Of a stretch of DNA of 64,000 bases, positions 25,401 through 35,729 are shown piece after piece; within the stretch, counting starts at the first letter, position 1, and each line of letters opens with the position of its first letter. The translations under genes were made by a program, and so were the position numbers. The notes under the pieces were generated by a model, which saw only the letters and a list, made by a program, of their open reading frames with translations, had not been told where the DNA came from and made no database searches. Location of the stretch: the NCBI GenBank assembly GCA_021234535.1, contig CM037838.1, positions 26,823,969 to 26,887,968 of the forward strand. Direction: 5' to 3'. Source of the stretch: Stichopus chloronotus. Lineage: Eukaryota > Echinodermata > Holothuroidea > Aspidochirotida > Stichopodidae.

Positions 25401-26494
25401 GTTGATTGATCCTGGCCTCGATGTTTTTTTTTTCTTTTTTCCAAACAGGATATCATCATTCTCTGTTTCTCACTGGTGTCACATTCTTCTTTCAAAAACG
25501 CCCTAGAAAAATGGCATGCAGAGATGAGACATTACTGTCCAACAGCGCCGATCATCCTGGTGGGGACTAAACAGGACCTCCGTGATGACGAAATAGGACA
25601 AAATATTTTCCACAGCAAATCACCAAACGAGCTACCAATCACGTTTTCTCAGGTTTGTGTTTTAGCATCCAAAAATTAAAGTCGGAATGAAAAAAAAGAA
25701 AGTATAATCGACGATCGATACAAGAATGTGAATTGGTAAATTCATTACTTGTACCAGGCGTGGAACAATTTTGGAGTGTCTACTGTTGAAATCGAAATAA
25801 TGGAGTCGAAGTGCAAATGTGAACAATAATTCCGTATGTGCATGTGATATATTCAAGGTGTAACAATTAAATGAGAATTTTGGTGCATTAAGTAATACGT
25901 CAAGGGAGTCAATGTTGCTGGTAGAACGAAAAAATGATTTTTTTTATCATTTTCAGAAATGAACCTGGACACTAAATAGTCTGCGCATTCTGGATCATTT
26001 ATAATTGAAATTACGAGCTAATGTACCGACGAACCACATTGAATATTTTGACTGTTTATATATTTTTGTTGACGGTGGAACTCATAACTAAAAGGAAAGA
26101 TTTTCTGACAAGTTTATCTCTGCAATTGGTGCAATGTCAGCTTATACTCAAAAACTTTTCATGATGGATGCCTATGGCTCTTTTCCAAGAAAGATCACAG
26201 TTACATGTTAAGTTATTTTATATTTCTCACGTTCCTAAAAAAAAATTAGTTTGCTTCGTACTTAAGGAAAGTTTAACCAACATCGGTCATTTTGTTGATG
26301 AATAAAATCGTTCTTCTTCATCTCTCTAATTTCAGGGAATGTGGCTACAAGAAAAGATAAAGGTGCTAAAGTATGTCGAATGTTCTTTCCTGACACAAAA
26401 AGGCTTGAAGCACACCTTTCACGAAGTAATACGGACTGCCCTAAATCAACCGAAAGTTAAGGAGCGCCGCCATCGTAAATGCAACATTCTTTGA
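13386..26494 (+). CDS. Rac-like Rho-family small GTPase, gene A (5 exons, 198 aa)
   Basis: Coding exons are 13386-13429, 16560-16631, 19565-19682, 25449-25652 and 26336-26494, all with GT/AG borders and phases 2, 2, 0, 0. The protein has the Rho-family G boxes: P-loop GDSAVGKS (residues 13-20), switch I Thr38 in VPTLYEN, DAAGQ (60-64), GTKQDLRDD (117-125, base recognition) and ECSFL (161-165). It ends in a basic tail and CAAX box CNIL, expected to be geranylgeranylated and to anchor it to membranes. Length (Rac is 192 aa) and motifs such as CFSLVS and PIT..Q put it nearest Rac, whose members drive actin remodelling through effectors. It departs from Rac in four ways: Ser15 replaces Gly12, switch II reads GQGTFDRVR rather than GQEDYDRLR, switch I is altered after the invariant Thr, and Phe164 replaces the G5 Ala. 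Gln61 (here Gln64) is kept. I predict impaired hydrolysis or altered nucleotide exchange. Paralog B lies tail to tail with it. Confidence 0.88.
15205..15850. repeat. 21-bp palindromic minisatellite in gene A intron 1
   Basis: About 30 decayed units of CATACAGCTCTCATGAGATCT type, best preserved at 15420-15720. Each unit contains the near-palindrome ATGAGATCTCAT or TCATGAGATCTCATGA, so single strands could fold at many registers. Since 21 is a multiple of three, a 149-codon ORF with a seven-residue periodicity crosses the array (15387-15836). I regard it as a by-product of the repeat, not a gene. Confidence 0.85.
16560..16631 (+). CDS. Gene A exon 2
   Basis: Acceptor TTTCTACAG. The exon completes the Ser15 codon and encodes [16 protein letters not shown] followed by IGEHVPT, with donor CT|GTAAGT. 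It contains the phosphate-binding Lys19 and Mg-binding Ser20 and Thr38. Confidence 0.88.
16980..17300 (+). repeat. Dispersed repeat family R2, copy in gene A intron 2
   Basis: Shares an ordered series of words with 29420-29700: TAGTTGACTT.AATGAT.TTG, GTGAATGAT, GGCTTATCTT or GTTTATCTTCA, TTAACAGT.ATTAAA and AACACGA.AAGTG.AAAA. A shorter match lies at about 28290-28470 (CTTAAAGTATTAGCAGTGAT). Non-coding. Confidence 0.55.
19565..19682 (+). CDS. Gene A exon 3
   Basis: Encodes [25 protein letters not shown] and a Rac-like [10 protein letters not shown] end, with donor ACG|GTAAGT. The acceptor was taken as the AG at 19563-19564 because it aligns YEN with FDN of Rac and matches paralog B. A second in-frame AG at 19530-19531 would add 11 codons not found in the family. 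Confidence 0.82.
19930..19980. repeat. GGACTCGGACT-like degenerate short repeat
   Basis: CGAGTCCGGACTT and TTGGACTCGGACTGGAAC occur here. The same word type forms a longer degenerate array at 21740-21885. Confidence 0.45.
21318..21358 (+). repeat. 10-bp tandem repeat (GATGAGGTAC)
   Basis: About four units of GAGGTACGAT / GAGGTAAGAT, in gene A intron 3. Confidence 0.8.
21740..21885. repeat. Degenerate ~12-bp minisatellite (GGACTTGGACTCG)
   Basis: Repeated GGACTTGGACTCG, GGGACTCGGAATTG and GGACTCGACTACAG words, in gene A intron 3. Confidence 0.65.
24156..24182. repeat. Hairpin core repeat, copy 2
   Basis: AAGCGGAGCGCCACATCGGT and the following TGGCGCA are identical to 7194-7220. Downstream context to about 24480 (GATGGGTTGAGCTGA, TGCATCCTCTTT, AGCAGTGGAGTAACAG) is shared with 31147-31430, which extends the repeat. 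Confidence 0.65.
25230..25430 (-). repeat. ~145-bp GGTCA-family repeat in gene A intron 3
   Basis: One unit with AATGACCTTTGACTTCTGCC and CTTGAGATATCGTGTGTACA, the same order as at 9150-9330. It ends just upstream of exon 4. Confidence 0.7.
25449..25652 (+). CDS. Gene A exon 4
   Basis: Acceptor CCAAACAG, donor CAG|GTTTGT, 68 codons in phase 0. Encodes the [11 protein letters not shown] strand, the [11 protein letters not shown] helix, the guanine-specificity motif GTKQDLRDD and the Rho insert region ending in LPITFSQ. Confidence 0.88.
26336..26494 (+). CDS. Gene A exon 5 with stop
   Basis: Acceptor CTAATTTCAG. Encodes the G5 region [14 protein letters not shown], a C-terminal helix, the basic tail KERRHRK and CNIL, then TGA. 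The Phe of ECSFL replaces an Ala that is nearly invariant in the family and is retained in paralog B. Confidence 0.88.
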   Translation, partial: GMWLQEKIKVLKYVECSFLTQKGLKHTFHEVIRTALNQPKVKERRHRKCNIL

Positions 26495-28280
26495 ACATCT
26501 AGGGTCAAAGGTGAAAGAAAGAGACACGGATAAGACAATTGGACAATAAGGCAATTGCCACGAGTTTCACAGACCGTGATGCTTAAGTGTTACTGTGGAC
26601 ACATTTGCAGACTGATGTTATGTGAGCTTTCAATGGTTGTGTTACGCCATGAATTGATGAGCCACAGTATCCTAGCACTGGATTCCGAAAATGTTTTGTA
26701 GTATGCTTTCATAGCCCCCTCCGTAGCACATCTGCTTTCAGTACGTGGCAGCACCTAATCCATGGTTTTGTTCAGCTAGGGTTCAAATTCGTGTCGTAAG
26801 ACATAGGTTATGGTCACAGACATTAGTAAATGTTAGGGGATTCACCTCTTAAGATTTGTCAGAACGCATGATATCATGTTATGGATTAGATGCCGGCTAA
26901 AAGTGTGAATAACATGTTTATTTTCATGTTTCTATCACAAAATACGCACAATATGCTAAAATCGTTTCTCGAGAAGACCTTTTCTGCATGATAGAACATG
27001 ACGTGATATCCAGACGTACCATAATGGTCAGGGTATGTTCCTCTCGAGAAGGCATAAATATGTAAGATATCATGTGAGATTCGGATGGAAGCACCGAATT
27101 CGTAGCATGCCCTTTAACCTATAGTACCTAGTACAAAAGTAATACATGTTCTAAAGCATCTCATTCTACCGATATGGATTCGATAAACCTAACTCTTGAT
27201 GATGTCACAGGAGATGCATTTCGTTGTGGATAATGCCGCTAAAAAGGTACCTGCTACGTACGGTCAAAGGCATATTTTACTGGCAATTGGAGGAGTTCTT
27301 ATGTGAGAGGACTAATTGAACAGCAGGCATTTCAAATCCGATGTCAATATCTTGTTTTTAACTGTATTAATTTGAAGTCCTCATTGGACCTTGACATTCG
27401 ACACTGATGAAAATGTGTAGATTAGGTAGATTAGTACCCTTAGATTGACAGCAAATTCGAAAGATGCAGAGCAGCTCGTATTACACAGCGTACACAGGGA
27501 TCCATTGTTTTGATTGTACATGTGGAGGAATGTAAAACAGGCTGAGGGAGGGACTAGAGGTAGGTGGTTGGGAGAATTGAAACTGTTTGGGGTGAAGAGT
27601 TTTTGTCTTTAAGATGTAGCTTACCTTAAACAAAAAAATATATATATATATCTTGGAAATGGTCACATCTCTGACACAATTGGAATGTTTCTTTTTAGAC
27701 AGTCAATTAAAATTATAAGAAAATGCCAAGGATGCCCATGTAGTTGTGCCTGGGGGACATTACATGTTTCCCATTAAACAATGCATTTCGACATAGACAT
27801 TTCTTTAAAAACTCATAACTTCCGAACCGAACATGTTACTAAGATGTGGTTTTTAAACATAAAGAGAGAAAAGTATTCATATTATTCTCTGAAATATCAA
27901 TCTCCTTCAGTGGCGAATCCCTGTAGGCTACGTTGATACAGGTTCGAAACCGCTTTGAAGTACAGTATGAAAGAACATGTCACAGTGTTACTTCAACTTC
28001 GACTAAATTTCATACATGGGCTCAGTGGGTTAAATTTTCGCCGAAGGAGTGATATCGAGGAGTTCAAAATTTGGAAAATGAATTTTAGTTACCATTCATA
28101 GCAACTACGAGGTAAGCAAGTGCAAGTCTGATGCCAGAAAACAATAGGTTGTCAATTAGCACTGACAAAATGTGGTTTGCTTATTGTTATTGATGCAGTC
28201 TGGAGTGTCGGTTACAGAACTTCTTTGATCTCTTATTTTGTGATACAACCTTACTTTCACCAGCTGATTAGGGAGTTTCA
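26495..28280. other. Intergenic / 3' flank of gene A
   Basis: Presumably begins with the gene A 3' UTR, but no clear AATAAA was found nearby. Otherwise AT-rich with a short (TA)n near 27641. No gene recognised. Confidence 0.5.
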
Positions 28281-28499
28281 TTGTTCTGAGGGAGCTAATC
28301 GCTTAAGGATTTGTTGGCTTAACAGATGTTGCTCTGTGAATGCTGTTGAACTAGCCGCCAAAATAAAGGAAGCATCTTTGAGCCGGCTACACAGCTTACC
28401 TTTCTGTGATGGGTCTTAAAGTATTAGCAGTGATTAAATTTTCCATCCTGTCTACATCTCAATAACAGCTGACTGGTTAAAGCAGGGAGCTGTAATTTG

Positions 28500-28612
28500 C
28501 AGAGACATATTTAATGCGTTGAAGTAATGCTTGCACTGCCAATGTCACATGGTAATATCTCTTTTGTATCGTTCTTGACAATCCATTTGCCTTATTCGGG
28601 ATTATAGAGTAA
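28500..28612 (+). repeat. Host segment duplicated around a MITE, left copy
   Basis: GTTGAAGTAATGCTTGCACT, CCAATGTCACA, AATATCTCTTTTGTATCGTTC and TTATTCGGGATTATAGA recur in the same order at about 29028-29128, some 525 bp away. A shorter duplicate, GGTTAAAGCAGGGAGCTGTA, occurs at 28477 and 28632. Confidence 0.7.
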
Positions 28613-28669
28613 TCACAATATGGTATTAGCAGGTTAAAGCAGGGAGCTGTAATTTACAGAGACAGATTT

Positions 28670-29023
28670 AAAGGGAAATAAGGCGTTTAGAATACACCGA
28701 CACGATATGCAAAAGAAAATAGCGGCAATCATTATTAAACCATTCAGTCTCACCAATAAACATCTACCAAAGCTTCATCTCCTCAAAACATTATGCATAT
28801 GATGAGTAACGGAAGATGCATCATTTGAATTTTGAAAAGTTTGGGTGAACAAATTAATGTTGAGTAACAAATAACTGAATTTCTATCTGTGAGGACTGAG
28901 CTTATTTCTTGAAAAGAAGGCTACTGTCCTTCCTTGTTTTGAATAATCTATCATTCTACGTCCACAAACATTGGTTTCAAAAATATGGACGTTTTCTCTA
29001 AAACAAACGCCCTGTTTCCCTTT
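28670..29023 (+). mobile_element. MITE of family M1, complete copy
   Basis: Terminal inverted repeats are AAAGGGAAATAAGGCGTTT on the left and AAACGCCCTGTTTCCCTTT on the right. Both flanks read TTAA where the TIR is taken as AGGG...CCCT, which fits a TTAA target site as used by piggyBac-type transposases. The interior has no coding capacity. It aligns along its length with 44731-45066 (plus) and 37394-37710 (minus), for example GGTGAACAAATTA, GAGTAACAAATAACTGAATT and GAAAAGAAGGCTAC. Confidence 0.7.
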
Positions 29024-29027
29024 AATA

Positions 29028-29128
29028 TGTTGAAGTATAGCTTGCACTGCCAATGTCACAATAAATAAATAATATCTCTTTTGTATCGTTCTTGACAATT
29101 CCATTTGGCTTATTCGGGATTATAGAAT
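29028..29128 (+). repeat. Host segment duplicated around a MITE, right copy
   Basis: Right-hand partner of 28500-28612, beginning directly after the MITE end. The MITE therefore lies between two copies of the same sequence. Confidence 0.65.
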
Positions 29129-29369
29129 TACAATGGAGAACTTTCTTGTACTGCCACAGTGTTGCGAGTCGTCAGGAAAAAATAACTATTCTGCCTACAG
29201 ATTTGCGTATCTCTGAATAACAGTTTGGTTGTATGTCTAAACCTGAAAAAAAAAAGAATGTTTGGCAATTTCAAGAAAAATTTCTGCCCATTTGCATGCA
29301 ACCTACCATTACGGTAGAGGCTAACTGTATTCATTTATTTCAATGAAACAGTCTTTTCGAGCTTTACTC

Positions 29370-29700
29370 GCTCTTAAAATGTTGGCGGTGCAAACTTACA
29401 CTTCAAAGCATTGTTTTGAGCCATCTACTTGTTTAAAGACTAGTTGACTTCAATGATGTTGCTCGGTGAATGATATTAAGGAAATACCATTGAGCCAACT
29501 GGACGGCTTATCTTAACTGATTTGGCTGAAATATCAGCAGTAATTAAACTTTACGTCTAAATTACAGTTCCCTGGTTTCACAAACTGAAGTATCCTACTG
29601 AATATAGATATTCTTGAGGTTTTCTTAATCTCTGAACAAAAGACTTTTTGCATTGTGAAACCCTTGTGAGGAACACGAAAAGTGAAAAAATAAAACGGGA
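29370..29700 (+). repeat. Dispersed repeat family R2, second copy
   Basis: Aligns with 16980-17300 in gene A intron 2 through several ordered words, including TAGTTGACTTCAATGATGTT, GTGAATGAT and GGAACACGAAAAGTGAAAAA. No coding capacity. Confidence 0.55.
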
Positions 29701-30387
29701 AAACAATATTTCTTGGTCCTCTGGCAAGCATTTTCAGACTCGTACTGACCCACCCACCGCCTCCTTCCCCCTCCGCCACACACTCACATACAGCTTTCAA
29801 GGCGACTTCTCAACTATGGAAACTTCTTCGGGCACAAATTGTCACGTTTAACTGGTAGAACGATACAAAATCTCATACATTAGGTTCAGTTCTCTTGTTG
29901 GTTCAGATTTTGTTGCACACTATGCGACTTCGCAACTCATCTGGACAGTCCCGTCGGCCTGTAGTGTGCATGTCCTAACGACAACGACAGACAGTTTCAA
30001 CGACAGACTTTTAACGCTTCGTTGGCCACTAAACATGTTCACTTTTCCCGACCAGACTCTGCGACAGTCGTGGTCGTGACTAAAAATCGTGAAGATTTAT
30101 TCAAAACTGGAACACGAGGGTCCAATTGAGTTGTATTGGGCAAAGTCGTAAAGAGTTCGGCTGGCTCCACAGAGTTCGGGTTGTCACTCATAACAGTCGA
30201 CTTGTGCAGGCAAGTAACGCAAGCGGAACTTCACCGTGAATGTGGGACAACGCTATGCTCATGCGTTTACATGGTTCATGAGATGATCCTTTTTTTGTAA
30301 TTGGCAAAATGGGGATGCTTTTCCTTTTCACAAGAGAACATAAGTACTGCTTTTTCGGCATATTTTGGGCTCATGTTGACTGTTGTT

Positions 30388-30560
30388 ACACTCTAAATCC
30401 ACTATGGTCAAAATTGACCAAAGATTGGTCACCTATGCACCGACCCAAAATATGGTCAAATTGTTACACGTAATTTACGTTGGCCAAGTTGACCATATTT
30501 TGGGTCGGTGCATAGTTGACCAATCTATGGTCAATTTTGACCATAGTGAATTTAGAGTGT
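30388..30560. mobile_element. 173-bp near-perfect palindrome (foldback MITE)
   Basis: The left arm begins ACACTCTAAATCCACTATGG and the right arm ends with its near-exact reverse complement. The arms are about 80 nt with only a few mismatches, around a short centre (GTAATTTAC). The arms also contain the smaller palindrome TGGTCAAAATTGACCA. Related ends occur alone near 49297-49361 and 51931-51966. No clear target-site duplication was found; a GTTGT lies near both ends but is offset by one base. Confidence 0.8.
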
Positions 30561-33500
30561 ACGTTGTAATATTACTGCTACTGCTGCACATGCTGACAAC
30601 GCAATTATCTAGTTAAACGTGGACTTGGTAAGTCAAATTCATACAGAGGTTCTCGGTATTAAGTAATTAAAGTAGCCTAATGTAATACTATTACGAATGA
30701 TGTCCATGCAATTACAGATAAATCAATGAATTCCATCCAACAGGTTGGCCCAGTGTAAAATTCAGTTCAATAACTGGAAATGCAGCTCCTTTTGTATAAG
30801 TGCTGCACGCGTGGTGGTCAATGAGTAGGTCAGGGGTGAGGGGGACAGAATTTGCTTTGGAATTAAGAACGTTACAATTACAGTGGTGCAGCCAGGATTA
30901 TCCAACAAGGACGGGGCAAGGACAAACATGACGGATTGACTAACTGACTTATCAAATGAGCATACCGGCATACCGCATGACCGCCGAAAAAGATACACTA
31001 TGAGGATAACTGGATGGTGGTTCAGGGCGTTTTATAACAGAACCTTAGTATTCTCAGGCTAAGTCGATGCTCTTCAACTTGACCTACATTGTAAGAGGAC
31101 GGGGCAGAGAGGAAAAGATATTGGAGGAGGTGAGTGCTGGCAGGATCAAAGCGGAGCGCCACCTTCTTCCAGATGGCCGACGATCGGCACAGCAAGTGTT
31201 CTAAGCTGCATGTGCCCAGTCTTGAGATCATAGCTCTCATTCTTGCAAATTTCTCAATTAATGAGAACAAAGATGATGTCACTAGATGGGTTGAGCTGAT
31301 GAAATAATGACAAAGATGCGTCCTCTTTTCTTTTTCTTAAACAACGTCGCAATTATTCGAATGAGCGGTAACTCAACATATCTGTAACGCCCTCACTTTT
31401 TTTTTCCATTTGGGCAGTGGAGTCACAGGGGTTGTTACTCTCAGTATTTTCTTGAAGAGAAAATTATTCTCCTTACATAAGTTTTTGCGCTTTAAAAGTG
31501 TAGTAAAATTTTGCTCATTTCATGATGGCGAAGACTGCGAATTTCGAATAATATGAACATGGACAAAACCATCATCATTCCATGGATGCTAACATTTTCT
31601 TTAGCTTCTTTTTCAATGTTTTTTTTTCCTTAAAATTCTTTTGTCTTCCCATATTTCTCTATATTTTGTCCGTCTCCATCATTTTGTCCCCATTGGTCCG
31701 TGTACGGAGGGGTTTCGTGACCCTGCATTAGAGGGCTGATTAAAAACCAAGCAACCGGGTTCCCAATCATCTGGCATGCATTAACCCACTGAGCGGTTCC
31801 ACGGACGTACGTGAACCCTTTGTCTAAAATAGGTTTAGTGTGACAAAACGCTCATGCAAGATTAGTGTCTAGCATTGCTCAGGGTAAAGAGCCGACAATG
31901 ACCGCTGTTCAAGCATTTTAAGGAAGACCTAAAATAGCCAAATTTAATCACAGCCTTCATATTGTTAACAACGAAAGATGTAATAGCTAAAAGGCAAATT
32001 ACCCAGTTGTGTTTTGCTGAAAAGCTAGAAAGAGGACAGGTAATACATTTGAGTTGGTAAGGGGTGGGGGAACCACCCCGACCTTTGACTGTACGTTAGC
32101 TCGCGCACTAACAAGAACGTGCGACTCAGGGGCAGATCTTCCAGCTTCTTCGAAACAAAAGCATGGGAAGCATATACCCTACCAAATTGTGAAAGATCTT
32201 CCGAAAATGATTATTTCTAGAGCAATACCTTTTTACTTGTGTATGGATAAGTAATTCCCAACCTGTGACAACAAGAAAGTGAAGCTTGGGTTCAAAAGTG
32301 ACGGCGTTGCTCTGGTCACAAATTCTTGAATACTGAACTGAAGTGCTAATCACTAATCATTCATTAATGGTAATTCATGTCACAAATGAGTTGGGTGAGA
32401 TCTCTAACACCATCTACATCATCATGTATGAGTCTGTGATTCGTCCGTCCTAATTCTTGATTGGCAGATATTCATACTACGTATGATTTTATGCAAAATA
32501 TTACAGTTGCTCCTGCGTATGCTTACATTACTCCCCCCTCTCCCCCCCCCCCCAAAAAAAAAATCCAATGGGCTCCAATTGAACACAATCTGGTCTATGT
32601 GATGATAAGTCGCAATCATTGAAACTTTTGGATTTTTATTAGTTTAAGGTCACATACAATGCCTGCCGTCGGTGTTATTTGTGCAAACCGACCGGTTGTA
32701 TCCACTAACCATTCACTGATCATAATGTCACCTGCGCTTACAGGTTCAACCTGCTGAAGGTGGTGGTGGGGGGGGGGGGGGCATTTCTGTGGAACTCGAT
32801 TCATGCACACTTCATGCTCCAGTGACACACGAAATCTTGGGGAATACTTTGCATGAAAACACGAATTGCGCATGGAAATGTCTCACAATTTCTTATATTA
32901 AAAAATATGAAAAATGAGAGAAGGGCGTATTATTCTCAAATTTCTCTCAGTATCTCTGTGGGTCAAATGAAGAATGACTAAAAGGTAAATATTGCACAGT
33001 TCAACAATACTTTTTTTACCGGTAATCAAATTAAACAAGGTGACGTCCATTTTTATCAAGTAACTGTCATATCTTTGACTCTCCTATGTAAAATAGTCTT
33101 ACGGATATTTTTTTCTTTCCTTTACTAAAAAAATAGATTAAGTCAGAGAACCTAAACCTGTCGCTCGATCCCTCAGTGTACTTGTAATTTTCTACCCAAC
33201 CCCCACTCTTTTCTACCCACCTCCATACACACTCATATCTTCTATTTCCCATTTTAGGTGGCGAATGTTTACTTCTATCCATACCTCGCTAAAGAGCTAC
33301 GGTACTGCAAAGAGAAGAAAACTGGAGGGCGTGTTTGGAACCTGATTGGCCTGTTGCCGGACTGGTGGCAAAGTGGCCATTAATTTAAAAAAAAGTTTGG
33401 CAATTACTGTCGCAGTGTTGTCACACATCGTCTTTTATAAACTGCAATACAACATTGACAATGTCCCAAGTCAAACTCTTCTTTTCATTCATATCTATGT

Positions 33501-34829
33501 TTACGTCATATACTAGCCCTCTTCCTCCAGCCGTCTCTAGGGAATGAAAAAAAGATGATGACCTGCAAATATGACAAGTGTGTTACAGTCATACCTAAGA
33601 TTTTAGACGTCTGGTTCTGGTAACTGGGCTCAGTATACAACAAAGGATACAGATAAGTATAAGTGAACATAGCGTACTTCGGCTCCTTGTTAACCTTTCT
33701 TATTTACACTGTGACAGCAGTTGGCGCACTTCTTCTACACGAACACAATGAGTGCAATGTATTCATTATGAATGATCATCTCTCATTTTATTTAATATGA
33801 TCACAGTCAATTCAGTAAAATATACTGTATATACTGTGTACTGTATACCTTTGTATCGATTCATGTTTGGGCCTAATGCACGGTTTGACATCTTCATTTG
33901 ACCCGACTTATACCGGCTGATTCCTACACCAGCAGCAGATCGGCAGTGCGTGTAAACGGAGTTAGCGTTATTAAAAGCTGTCAGCAGAAATACATCAGAC
34001 CAATACAATATGTTAAGACCAGTGCAGAGCTACCAAACAGTCAGAGGGGAAGTCACAGTCTCTCCCCCCCCCCCCCCCTAATAACAAGTGGCTTACCGGT
34101 GCTCTTCTTGTCACCAAGTTACAACTGTGTACTTTGCTAGCACAGTTTCCTTTGTTAACAATGCAATGGCAGTCATTAAATTGTGCTATTTCAAAGTCTT
34201 CATACAAATGCTTGAAAACGGCCATCGTTGTCGACAGTTTACCCCGATAACACTAATCTTGCAAAGGGTGACTTTGTCATATAGGATTATTGTTAGGCAA
34301 AAGGTAGAATACATCAAAACTGATAGTTAAAGACCAACAGTTATTTAAATAGGACGATTCGTGGTGTGATGGAATAATTCGCTTTAATATAAAATGTTTT
34401 TCATTAACCTGCCTTGAACTACCTATTGCCTCTCCTTTACCGAAAACTTCTTTGCAATAAAGTAAAGGTACACCTACATACCAAATATGAGATATGTCCA
34501 TTTTTTCTGAGAAATTATCTGTGAGTGATGTTTAAAGGTCGTGCAACGTGCAACTTAAAAGAGCTGGCATCTTTCAGAAATTGCAGAAAAAAAAATAACC
34601 CTGAATAACAATCCTTTGGAATTGTGTTTACATCTATTACCGTTTTCGAGATACGAATATGAAACCTAACAAAGCAAAACTGGATTTGGTGGTATAGTCA
34701 CCCATTAAAGCGCACGTGATACAGTTTGTACTAAACACAAAAAAAAAATGCATCTCCTACGACATCATCATCATCAGAGTCTGTAAAGATTAGAAAATGG
34801 ATCTCCTTCAGCTTAGTGTCGTTAGACAT
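30561..34829. other. Intergenic between genes A and B; repeats only
   Basis: Holds the partial hairpin-repeat copy at 31147-31430, homopolymer tracts at about 32530 (C), 32769 (G) and 34065 (C), and a partial 145-bp family unit near 34470-34520. No exon-like ORF with flanking splice sites was recognised. Confidence 0.5.
31147..31430. repeat. Hairpin core repeat, copy 3 (partial)
   Basis: GATCAAAGCGGAGCGCCACC matches the left half of the core at 24156. Further matches follow (GATGGGTTGAGCTGA, TGCGTCCTCTTTTC, GGCAGTGGAGTCACAG), but the right arm of the hairpin is lost. Confidence 0.55.
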
Positions 34830-35449
34830 GTATCACTTTTGTAGTTGCTTAGCTCTGTATCACTTTTGTAGTTGCTAAGCTCTGTATCACTTTTGTAGTT
34901 GCTTAGCTCTGTATCACTTTTGTAGTTGCTTAGCTCTATATCACTTTTGTACTTGCTTAGCTCTGTACCACTTTTGTAGTTGCTAAGCTCTGTATCACTT
35001 TTGTAGTTGCTTAGCTCTGTATCACTTTTGTAGTTGCTTAGCTCTGTATCACTTTTGTAGTTGCTTAGCTCTGTATCACTTTTGTAGATGCTTAGCTCTG
35101 TATCACTTTTGTACTTGCTTAGCTCTGTATCACTTTTGTAGTTTCCAAGCTCTGTATCACTTTTGTAGTTGCTTAGCTCTATATCACTTTGTAGTTGCTT
35201 AGCTCTTTATCACGTTTGTAGATGCTTAGCTCTGTATCACTTTTGTAGTTGCTTAGCTCTGTATCACTTTTGTAGTTGCTTAGCTCTGTATCACTTTTGT
35301 AGATGCTTAGCTCTGTATCACTTTTGTGGTTGCTTAGCTCTGTATCACTTTTGTAGTTTCCAAGCTCTGTATCACTTTTGTAGTTGCTTAGCTCTATATC
35401 ACTTTTGTAGTTGCTAAGCTCTGTATCACTTTTGTAGTTTCCAAGCTCG
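34830..35449. repeat. 27-bp minisatellite, 23 copies
   Basis: Unit TATCACTTTTGTAGTTGCTT followed by AGCTCTG. Twenty-three copies were counted, one with a T deletion at about 35187. Variants recur at a fixed spacing of eight units: AGATGC, then a variant unit, then GTTTCCAAGC, then CTATATC, at units 10-14 and again at 18-22. Because 27 is a multiple of three, ORFs with nine-residue periodicity cross it on both strands; I treat these as by-products. Confidence 0.95.
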
Positions 35450-35729
35450 AAAAGCATATTACAATTTTTAGTTGCAACAGTAGCTTTTATTTTTTATTAC
35501 ATGAAATTTTAGACTCGTGTGATCAACTACAGCTTAAAATGTATGTACACTATACAATATTGTCAAAACTTAGACATCCTGTAGGTATATAAGAATCATG
35601 AGAAAATTGCTAAATTTTTATATCTTTATATTTTTTCTTTGTTCTCTATTGCAAATATCCCGACTTGTACAAGGAAACGTATTTTACTGAACCCAAAAGC
35701 TGCTTTGCGTGTAATTGCGCGGTTAAGCG

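Noticed and set aside
27915..27965. tRNA-like B box (GGTTCGAAACC) after CTTCAGTGGCG
   Set aside because: The A box is poor and the acceptor, D and anticodon arms cannot be folded. At most it is a very decayed tRNA-derived SINE.
35169..35457. ORFs on both strands with nine-residue repeats (82 and 92 codons)
   Set aside because: They are produced by the 27-bp minisatellite. Open frames on both strands are expected when the unit is a multiple of three and free of stops.
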